Assembly (NCBI GenBank): GCA_945874095.1
Contig: CAMCFM010000073.1
Coordinates: forward strand, 1-12,242
Reading direction: 5' to 3'
Origin: Candidatus Kuenenia stuttgartensis
GTDB taxonomy: Bacteria > Planctomycetota > Planctomycetia > Isosphaerales > Isosphaeraceae
Length of the DNA: 12,242 nucleotides
Part shown: positions 7,424 through 12,242 of the stretch, piece after piece
How positions within the stretch are numbered: position 1 is the stretch's first letter
Layout: the number at the start of each line of letters is the position of its first letter
The notes under the pieces: model-generated
The model's database searches: none
What the model saw: only the letters and a program-made list of their open reading frames with translations
Told to the model about the DNA's origin: nothing
Position numbers and translations under genes: made by a program

Positions 7424-8374
7424 GTGACCGACCAACCACCTTTAGAAGCAAACACTGTCGACCTTTCCGTAACTCTAGGTCGACTGACCCTCAAAAACCC
7501 GATCCTCGTCGCTTCCGGAACGTTTGGTTACGCCCGTGAGATGCTCCCATTTGTGAATCTGGCGGATCTGGGTGGCATTGTCCCCAAAACGGTGACCGAT
7601 CAGCCTAGGGCAGGCAACCCGACCCCACGGATCGTCGAAACTGCCTCAGGAATGCTCAATGCCATCGGCCTGGACAACGATGGGCTCGACTACTTTCTGG
7701 CCAATCACCTGCCCTGGCTCCGTACGGTTGGGACCTCGATTTTTGTAAACATCGCTGGCGAAGATATCGACCAGTTCGTGGAAATGGCGGCGAAGGTTGG
7801 CAGAGAGCCCGGAGTGGCTGCTCTGGAATTGAACGTTTCATGTCCTAATGTCAGTCATGGGCTTGACCTGGGGGTTGATCCCACTCTGATTCGATCACTG
7901 GTGGAACGGGTTCGATATGTCTGCCCTCATCCAATTGTCGCCAAACTGACCCCCAACGTGACCGACATTGTGGGAACCGCCAGGGCCGCTTATGAAGGTG
8001 GTGCAGATGCCGTAAGTCTGGTCAATACGTTCAAAGGCATGGCGGTAAATTGGCGCAAACGCAAACCCATTCTGGCCAACGATATCGGCGGCCTCTCCGG
8101 GCCAGCCATCAAGCCGCTGGCCCTGCGGATGGTGTGGGACGTGAGCCGGGCTTTGCCCAAATTGCCCATCATCGGTATCGGTGGGATCAGTTCGTTGAAC
8201 GATGTCTTTGAATTTCTGGTGGCAGGTGCCTCTGCTGTACAGATCGGAACCGCCACATTTGCCGACCCAAGCGTGAGCGGCAGACTCGTCGAACAACTGC
8301 GTGAGACACTGCTCAGCGAAGGGCTCCAAAGCGTTCGCGAACTCATCGGAACGCTCAAGTCCAATAAATCTTAG
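7424..8374 (+). CDS. pyrD: Dihydroorotate dehydrogenase, class 1B-like catalytic subunit
   Basis: PyrD oxidises dihydroorotate to orotate, the fourth step of de novo pyrimidine synthesis, using FMN. The start is GTG 7424 with only a weak ribosome binding site; the 316 aa length is normal (300-315). Motifs: LKNPILVASGTFGY 23-36, KTVTDQPRAGNPTPR 55-69, NAIGLDNDG 79-87, ELNVSCPN 135-142 with the catalytic-base Cys140 characteristic of class 1 enzymes, AKLTPNV 173-179, NDIGGLSGPAIKPLALR 219-235 and the FMN phosphate-binding GIGGI (251-255) and GASAVQIGTA (268-277). Cysteine instead of serine and the absence of an N-terminal membrane helix exclude class 2. The SGPAIKP segment fits class 1B, which pairs with the PyrK Fe-S/FAD subunit and uses NAD+; no pyrK is in this window. 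The stop codon TAG (8372-8374) spans the left junction of the palindromic insertion: TA comes from the host target, G is the first base of the element. Confidence 0.95.
   Translation: MTDQPPLEANTVDLSVTLGRLTLKNPILVASGTFGYAREMLPFVNLADLGGIVPKTVTDQPRAGNPTPRIVETASGMLNAIGLDNDGLDYFLANHLPWLRTVGTSIFVNIAGEDIDQFVEMAAKVGREPGVAALELNVSCPNVSHGLDLGVDPTLIRSLVERVRYVCPHPIVAKLTPNVTDIVGTARAAYEGGADAVSLVNTFKGMAVNWRKRKPILANDIGGLSGPAIKPLALRMVWDVSRALPKLPIIGIGGISSLNDVFEFLVAGASAVQIGTATFADPSVSGRLVEQLRETLLSEGLQSVRELIGTLKSNKS
8366..8373. repeat. Left 8-bp target-site duplication AAATCTTA
   Basis: AAATCTTA directly abuts the left end of the palindromic element and is repeated exactly at 8546-8553 next to the right end. It includes the last two sense codons of pyrD and the first two bases of its stop codon. 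Confidence 0.85.
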
Positions 8375-8545
8375 GCTCATACCGGATTCCAGGGTGATGG
8401 TATTGAATTTGATCTGGTTTTAGGGCCAAAGGCCCGACCCATACCAGCCTTGGGTAACGCCCAAGGCTGGTATGGGCCGCACCGTTGGTGCTTAAAGCCA
8501 ATTCAAAACATATTTTATGAACCTCCCCGGAATCCGGTATGAGCC
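8374..8545. mobile_element. MITE-like non-autonomous element, 172 bp, 17-bp perfect TIRs, 8-bp TSD
   Basis: The ends are perfect 17-bp inverted repeats: GGCTCATACCGGATTCC (8374-8390) and its complement (8529-8545), extended by GGG/CCC (8392-8394 with 8525-8527) after one mismatch. Immediately outside is a perfect 8-bp direct repeat, AAATCTTA, which is the expected target-site duplication. The interior is itself palindromic: a central 17-bp perfect stem (8438-8454 with 8460-8476, loop TAACG), flanking small hairpins 8423-8435 and 8479-8491, a closing stem 8416-8422 with 8493-8499 (one G-T pair) and TTGAATT/AATTCAA (8403-8409, 8500-8506). There is no room for a transposase, so it would have to be moved in trans. 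Eight-bp duplications are known from several transposase families (for example ISL3, IS1595, IS66, IS256); which one applies cannot be told from this window. Open frames crossing it look incidental. Confidence 0.85.
8438..8476. repeat. Perfect 17-bp inverted repeat, 5-nt loop (central hairpin of the MITE)
   Basis: CCCATACCAGCCTTGGG (8438-8454) and its exact complement (8460-8476) enclose TAACG. It is the strongest hairpin in the window. It sits between the convergent pyrD and DUF2071 genes, so it could hinder read-through of both, but neither side is followed by a T run, so it is not a canonical intrinsic terminator. Confidence 0.9.
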
Positions 8546-8553
8546 AAATCTTA
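8546..8553. repeat. Right 8-bp target-site duplication AAATCTTA
   Basis: Exact copy of 8366-8373, directly after the right terminal inverted repeat. The following AATCC restores a TAA stop for pyrD when the element plus one repeat copy is removed. Confidence 0.85.
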
Positions 8554-8572
8554 AATCCTTTTGAAGTAGAAA

Positions 8573-9334
8573 TTAACGCACTATAGACGCTCGTCCGATG
8601 CGGACGCGTACATCGGCGGCTCGGTGAACAATCGCCGTTTCGTGAGCAGATGGAGTCGGCAGGCCCGCCGCTGTGATCAGCCACGGTTCGCAGGCCAGCA
8701 ACCGGCCCGGGGCGATGCGATAAGGCTCATGATTGACAAAGGCTTGCAGGAGACGACCACGGCGTTTTGCATATAACGCATACCGTTCCACCAGAAAGTG
8801 TTCAAGCGAGCCAGGTTTTGCGGCTTCAAGCGGTTCGTTACCAAATTCCGCCTGCACCAGCGAACTCACAGGAGCTGGTTTGGGCCAATCTCTATGACTA
8901 CCTGCTGCGTAAGTCATATGGCCATTTTCTTGAAACGACTTTTTCAGCCACATGCTGGCCTTGAAATAAGGCAGGCCATAACCGAGTCTGGCAAGAATCA
9001 CGGCGAGGGTGTTTTCAGCTTCCAGGCTGAAGAACCAGACCGAGGGAGCTGGGTCGCCCTGGCGATTCCGGTGTTTTACGTAAGTACGAACATTGGTTTC
9101 AAGAGTTCTGGATAAACCGGGCAATGCAGGCAGAAAAACCGGCCTGATACCGGTCATCCGGAACGGTACCAACCCGACATAAGCCTTTCCTTCATAAAGG
9201 TCTGGCTCCAGTTCTGGGGGTAGTAGGGAGGCCAATATATCAGGGTCCACTGACCAATGTACGAAGACGAGGTCAGCCCATGTCTGCCAGTAAATTTGGT
9301 GGAACTTTTTGTCGCTGGTTGGCCTTAAAGACAT
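8573..9334 (-). CDS. DUF2071 (YqjF-like) family protein
   Basis: Protein of about 253 aa of the DUF2071 family, which is related in fold to acetoacetate decarboxylase; no established activity. I prefer ATG 9334, since AAGG lies nine bases upstream; the in-frame GTG 9343 would overlap that ribosome binding site. Family features (numbered from ATG 9334): WADLVFVHWSVDPDILASLLP about 19-39, AYVGLVPFRMTGIRP about 51-65, ETNVRTYV 79-86, SVWFFSLEA 98-106 and a C-terminal half with HFLVERY and FVNHEPYRIAPG, then GLPTPSAHE before the end. The length is usual. No signal peptide or membrane segment is seen, so it is probably cytoplasmic. It is convergent with pyrD, with the MITE-like element in between, and divergent from the histidine kinase, with which it shares a 192-bp upstream region. 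Confidence 0.9.
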   Translation of the reverse strand: MSLRPTSDKKFHQIYWQTWADLVFVHWSVDPDILASLLPPELEPDLYEGKAYVGLVPFRMTGIRPVFLPALPGLSRTLETNVRTYVKHRNRQGDPAPSVWFFSLEAENTLAVILARLGYGLPYFKASMWLKKSFQENGHMTYAAGSHRDWPKPAPVSSLVQAEFGNEPLEAAKPGSLEHFLVERYALYAKRRGRLLQAFVNHEPYRIAPGRLLACEPWLITAAGLPTPSAHETAIVHRAADVRVRIGRASIVR

Positions 9335-9489
9335 GATGGGCACCTTGTTTGGGTCGCGTGATCGGAGTGAGACTCAGGAAGTTGATCCAGATTTAGCTCA
9401 ACCGTTACAGTCGTTACGTCCGATACAGTAGCAAGAATCATACGAATCGGCACGCCGGTTTGAAGTGATCTTCTGAAGTCTCCCTGTCT

Positions 9490-9506
9490 GTCGAATCTGA
9501 TTCGAC
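9490..9506. promoter_or_regulatory. Perfect 17-bp palindrome, candidate operator upstream of the histidine kinase
   Basis: GTCGAATC-T-GATTCGAC is a perfect inverted repeat with 8-bp arms around one central base, 20 bp before the histidine kinase ATG. The short dyad and position suit a dimeric regulator rather than an RNA terminator. The region 9335-9526 holds no recognisable gene. Confidence 0.45.
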
Positions 9507-9526
9507 GAGTTGAGGTATATACGGTT

Positions 9527-10432
9527 ATGGCATCGGTCACAGGCTCGCGGCCACTCTCCGACACCACAACGGCGTCAACCAAAATCGAACCCATTCGTAA
9601 CACTCGCTCTGCGGCTGTTGTGATGCCGGAATCGGCAGCCATCACAGCGTTGAAAGAAGAGAACGAACGGCTTCGCTGGCAAGTTCGGGAACTTCAGAGG
9701 GTGAGCAGTCTGGGGGTTCTGGCAGGCAGTGTCTGCCACGAGCTGAACAATGCCCTGACTCCGATCCTGAGCTATGCCAAAATGGGTCACCGTTCCACCG
9801 ACCCGGAATTTCGCACAAAATCGCTTGAGAAGATTCTCAACGCTGCTCAGCGTGCCACCACAATCACCACCGGCATGCTCGGTCTGGCCAGACCAAATTT
9901 AAATCAGAAGTCTCTCGCAGATCTTGCCAGACTGACAGAAGAGACCTTGATGCTTACGGCCAAAGACCTTGAGAAGCACCGCGTGGAGCTTGTCCTGACA
10001 GTTCGCAGCCGACCTCAGGCCAAAGTCTGCCCGCCTCAGATCCAGCAAGTTCTCTTAAACCTGATCATTAATGCACGTCAGGCGATGGGTGCTCAGGGGC
10101 ACGGCCGACTTTTGGTCAATGTGGGCACGGACAGCACCGGCAAATGGGCTGAAGTGGCCATTACCGATAGCGGGCCAGGCATGGAGCCCGCCGTTTTGAA
10201 ACGAATTTTCGAGCCATTCTTCACCACAAAACCGCCGGGCGACGAAAGTGGACTCGGCGGCACAGGACTTGGCTTGCCAGTCTGTAGAGATATTATTGAA
10301 GCCCATCAGGGGCGATTACGGGTCGAGTCAAAGCCCGGTCAAGGCGCTACTTTTACGCTCAGGTTCCCTCGAGAGGCTGATATCGCTGCCCCTATCGTTG
10401 CCAAGCCCTCGACATCTCCTGCGAAAAATTGA
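9527..10432 (+). CDS. Soluble sensor histidine kinase (NtrB/HisKA-HATPase type)
   Basis: Two-component histidine kinase that would autophosphorylate and pass phosphate to a response regulator not present in the window. ATG 9527 is preceded by GAGG, 11 nt upstream. Domains (301 aa): a low-complexity N-terminus 1-35; a short coiled coil 38-60 (ITALKEENERLRWQVRELQR); HisKA-type phosphoacceptor helix 62-120 with SVCHELNNALTPILSY, phospho-His71; and HATPase_c about 165-282 with N-box QVLLNLIINARQAM (174-187, Asn182), G1 box DSGPGM (214-219), F-box FEPFFTTK (228-235) and G2 box GGTGLGL (244-250). All catalytic boxes are intact. No transmembrane helix, PAS, GAF or receiver domain is seen, so the input signal must reach it by the N-terminal coiled coil or a partner protein. 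The C-terminal 20 residues are Ala/Pro/Ser-rich. Confidence 0.93.
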   Translation: MASVTGSRPLSDTTTASTKIEPIRNTRSAAVVMPESAAITALKEENERLRWQVRELQRVSSLGVLAGSVCHELNNALTPILSYAKMGHRSTDPEFRTKSLEKILNAAQRATTITTGMLGLARPNLNQKSLADLARLTEETLMLTAKDLEKHRVELVLTVRSRPQAKVCPPQIQQVLLNLIINARQAMGAQGHGRLLVNVGTDSTGKWAEVAITDSGPGMEPAVLKRIFEPFFTTKPPGDESGLGGTGLGLPVCRDIIEAHQGRLRVESKPGQGATFTLRFPREADIAAPIVAKPSTSPAKN

Positions 10433-10478
10433 GCCGCTGAGATGGAACCGTATCTGGGCGATCCATCTCCATTTGCGG

Positions 10479-10484
10479 TATAAT
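10479..10484 (+). promoter_or_regulatory. Possible -10 element for the SGNH gene
   Basis: A perfect TATAAT lies about 94 nt before the ATG at 10578, in the 145-bp gap after the histidine kinase. There is no recognisable -35 box at 16-18 bp, so the support is limited. Confidence 0.3.
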
Positions 10485-10510
10485 CAGGACATGCCAGATC
10501 AATTGAAATT

Positions 10511-10565
10511 CAGGCCAGTCTGAGCAATTACAATCGCTCAGGCAATGGCCTGTATCCTTTGAGCG
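10511..10565 (+). promoter_or_regulatory. Structured leader with mutually exclusive hairpins before the SGNH gene
   Basis: CAGGCCA (10511-10517) pairs with TGGCCTG (10546-10552), enclosing a second stem, TGAGC (10521-10525) with GCTCA (10536-10540), extended by three AT pairs after one mismatch. CGCTCA (10535-10540) can instead pair with TGAGCG (10560-10565), which covers the only Shine-Dalgarno-like stretch (GAGCGAG) before the ATG. The pairings are seen in the sequence; any regulatory role is inferred. Confidence 0.35.
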
Positions 10566-10577
10566 AGTCCTTTAGAC

Positions 10578-11849
10578 ATGGGCGAGTCTTCCGCACAGAG
10601 TGAACCGCGTCGGAAAATATCCAAGCAACGGCGCAGGCTCTTCAGCCTATTCCTGCTCATTGGTTTAAGCCTTTTCCAGGAACTGGCATTTCGGATCGTC
10701 TTTCCGATCCCTGAAACGACTCGATTCAACCGGATCCGATATCAACTGCTGGCTGAAGCTGATCCACGGTTTCAACCGCTTATGAAGCGTGGTCTCGTAT
10801 ATGACAAGATCTTGTTCGAGAGTTCGCCAGACGGCTGGAAACACGTCCACCGACTGAACAGGTTTGGCTTCCGCGAACGCGATTTTTCGATCACTCCGCC
10901 AACGTCCAAAAAACGCGTACTGGTTGTGGGCGATAGTGTGACGGAAGGTCAGGGAGCATCTGTGGATGAGACGATCCCTGCGGAATTGGGAAGATTGCTT
11001 GGCAAGGGCTATGAGGTTTTGAATTTAGGAGTCGTAGCTGCCTCGCTCGACAAAGTCACTCAGCTTGCCTGCGATTCCACTGCTCTGTTAAAGCCGGACA
11101 CGGTTGTTCTGGTACTGAATGCGAACGACGTTGTTGCTCCACCTTCCGTTCCTCAGTCCACAGCGATGAATGATGTTCTTTACGCGAATCGTAAAACGGT
11201 GCAGGATGTATCTGAAAATCAGTCTGAATTCATACTTCCAAGACTTTTTGTGATTGTGAGACGAGTGCTCACCAACGAGCCAGTTTATTCGCGGTTTTTC
11301 ACCAGAACCATCCGCTATTTTGCGCCAACACCAGACAGCACAAATCCCTTTAAAACCGGTGCCCCACCCATGCAGGGTTTGAAACCGGAGTTGGAAGCGG
11401 CCATGCGGGCTGGCCAGTTAAACCCCTGGCTGATCCAGCAATCCACATCCATGCCCAGCATCATTCGTTTTGACTTGTCGGTGACAGGATCGCCTGGCCC
11501 TCATTTGCGCAGGATTCAGGACCTTTGCCAGAATTTGGGTGTTAAACTGGTCATTGCATATATTCCATTTCATGCAACTGTTCATGCCCGATATGCTCAG
11601 GCTATGGTGGAACTGACAACACCTGAGCCGATTGCAAAGGGTTTAAGTACAGAACCAGCCTTTAAATCACAGGCTCCGCAATTAAAGAATATCTGTGATC
11701 GTCTTAAAATATATTTCATGGACACCACCCCTGCCCTTTCGGCCAAAGAGGCCAGAGATCAGCCTCAATTCTGGGCCTATGACAGCCATCCCAGGCCCGC
11801 AGGTTATGCTACAATCGCCGAAGAGATTGCCAAGGTGTTCGTTAAATAA
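10578..11849 (+). CDS. Membrane-anchored SGNH/GDSL-type hydrolase-like protein
   Basis: Protein of 423 aa with a basic N-terminus (RRKISKQRRR, 11-20), one transmembrane segment about 21-42 (LFSLFLLIGLSLFQELAFRI), and a C-terminal SGNH domain presumably outside the cytoplasm. SGNH signatures: block I VLVVGDSVTEGQGAS 114-128 with nucleophile Ser120; block II NLGVVAASLD 149-158 with Gly151; block III NANDVV 181-186 with Asn183; and block V with Asp402 and His404 in YDSHPRPAGYATIAEEI (401-417). The full set of catalytic residues is therefore present, though the block III pattern is slightly unusual (NAND rather than GxND). Substrate is unknown; relatives hydrolyse or transfer acyl/acetyl groups on cell-surface polysaccharides or lipids. 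ATG 10578 is preceded by a weak GAGCGAG. It is followed by a convergent desaturase gene; the gap (11850-12001) shows only small hairpins, for example GGTCT/AGACC near 11994-12008, and no clear terminator. Confidence 0.85.
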   Translation: MGESSAQSEPRRKISKQRRRLFSLFLLIGLSLFQELAFRIVFPIPETTRFNRIRYQLLAEADPRFQPLMKRGLVYDKILFESSPDGWKHVHRLNRFGFRERDFSITPPTSKKRVLVVGDSVTEGQGASVDETIPAELGRLLGKGYEVLNLGVVAASLDKVTQLACDSTALLKPDTVVLVLNANDVVAPPSVPQSTAMNDVLYANRKTVQDVSENQSEFILPRLFVIVRRVLTNEPVYSRFFTRTIRYFAPTPDSTNPFKTGAPPMQGLKPELEAAMRAGQLNPWLIQQSTSMPSIIRFDLSVTGSPGPHLRRIQDLCQNLGVKLVIAYIPFHATVHARYAQAMVELTTPEPIAKGLSTEPAFKSQAPQLKNICDRLKIYFMDTTPALSAKEARDQPQFWAYDSHPRPAGYATIAEEIAKVFVK

Positions 11850-12001
11850 TCTCTTGGACTTTTTCGCCTCTATACTCCTCTCCTAATGAAATCTAGAGTT
11901 TCAGTATGAGAGTTGGGGCGGAACCCAAGAGTGATTCATAAACCAAAAGATTTGGCTCGTCCGCAATAATCAATGATCTCTCTTCAGATAACAGGTCTAT
12001 T

Positions 12002-12242
12002 TCAGACCCGTCTGGTGAGTTCATCAATGATAGTGGGTTTACCGGTGCGGTTCTGAAAAGTTCCATGCACTTCAATCACTTCCCTGGCATAATCGGAATC
12101 ATGAACTTTGAGCCACTCGTGAAGTGAATCCAAATGATAATATGGAACACTTGGATAAAGGTGGTGAGGCGTGTGTTGATCCTGTCCATGTACAAATACA
12201 GCCCAGTCCGTCAGCCAGTCCGTATAAAAAACGCGTGTGTTT
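12002..12242 (-). CDS. Membrane fatty acid desaturase-type protein, C-terminal fragment
   Basis: The reverse strand is open from the window edge to a TGA at 12004-12002, giving 79 residues of a C-terminus with the start outside the window. The visible part contains DQHTPHHLYPSVPYYHLDSL: HTPHH fits the third histidine box (HxxHH) of membrane di-iron desaturases, and HHLYPSVPYYHL...LH resembles the HHLFPxxPxYxLPxLH region of the family. The tail has LKVHDSDYAREVIEVHGTFQ and ends ELTRRV. The likely product is an integral membrane fatty acid desaturase or related hydroxylase; first and second histidine boxes and transmembrane helices would lie outside. The residues before the box (TDWLTDWAVFVHGQ) look like the usual membrane-proximal segment. 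Substrate specificity cannot be told. Confidence 0.75.
   Translation of the reverse strand, partial: NTRVFYTDWLTDWAVFVHGQDQHTPHHLYPSVPYYHLDSLHEWLKVHDSDYAREVIEVHGTFQNRTGKPTIIDELTRRV

Noticed and set aside
7189..7494. Upstream extension of the lipoprotein frame to about 315 residues
   Set aside because: The extension overlaps the start of pyrD on the other strand and would bury the lipobox signal in the middle of the protein; ATG 7188 explains the signal peptide better.
8438..8476. Central hairpin as an ordinary rho-independent terminator
   Set aside because: Neither side is followed by a T run, and it is embedded in a larger symmetrical element with terminal repeats and a target duplication, which explains it better.
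8355..8684. 109-residue open frame on the minus strand crossing the palindromic element
   Set aside because: It overlaps the ends of pyrD and the DUF2071 gene and reads through the inverted repeats; the frame is explained by the element, not by a protein.
9325..9645. 106-residue open frame on the minus strand between DUF2071 and the histidine kinase
   Set aside because: It overlaps the starts of both genes, resembles no known family and contains the 17-bp palindrome; probably chance.
11893..12075. 60-residue open frame on the minus strand near the right end
   Set aside because: It overlaps the desaturase C-terminus in a different frame; the desaturase frame has clear family motifs and this one has none.

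Overview
The window looks like chromosomal DNA of a planctomycete (Planctomycetota) of moderate GC content. The strongest evidence is the left end: a very large secreted protein with the planctomycete-specific PSCyt1/DUF1549/DUF1553 layout, followed 15 nt later by the start of a twin-arginine DUF1501-type protein. That gene pair is a hallmark of the phylum. The rest is mostly housekeeping genes in small transcription units on both strands. No phage, CRISPR, rRNA or tRNA gene was recognised.

Layout, left to right. (1) Positions 1-3460, minus strand: an operon of the PSD1-type cytochrome-domain protein and a truncated DUF1501 gene. (2) Positions 3756-6408, plus strand: a compact run of glycerate kinase, thiamine-monophosphate kinase (thiL) and the tRNA t6A ATPase tsaE. 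(3) Positions 6494-7188, minus strand: a small lipoprotein with a coiled-coil repeat and its own intrinsic terminator. (4) Positions 7424-8374, plus strand: dihydroorotate dehydrogenase (pyrD, class 1B-like). (5) Positions 8374-8545: a 172-bp palindromic insertion. (6) Positions 8573-9334, minus strand: a DUF2071 protein. (7) Positions 9527-10432, plus strand: a soluble histidine kinase. (8) Positions 10578-11849, plus strand: a membrane-anchored SGNH/GDSL-type protein. (9) Positions 12002-12242, minus strand: the C-terminus of a probable membrane fatty acid desaturase.

The most notable item is the insertion between pyrD and the DUF2071 gene. It has perfect 17-bp terminal inverted repeats and is flanked by a perfect 8-bp direct repeat (AAATCTTA), so it has the anatomy of a non-autonomous transposable element (MITE). 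Removing the element plus one repeat copy restores an uninterrupted sequence in which pyrD ends in TAA; with the element present pyrD ends in TAG, the G being the first base of the element. The interior can be drawn as a cloverleaf: a closing stem, two small side hairpins and a perfect 17-bp central hairpin. The two side hairpins differ from each other by compensatory base changes. Smaller signals include a perfect 17-bp palindrome just upstream of the histidine kinase, a leader with mutually exclusive hairpins before the SGNH gene, and three TCCGTG repeats spaced exactly 10 bp apart after tsaE.

Functionally the genes are mixed: cofactor (ThiL), tRNA modification (TsaE), pyrimidine synthesis (PyrD), glycerate phosphorylation, envelope proteins and signalling. 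Apart from the PSD1-DUF1501 pair and the glycerate kinase-thiL-tsaE run, no shared pathway is evident.
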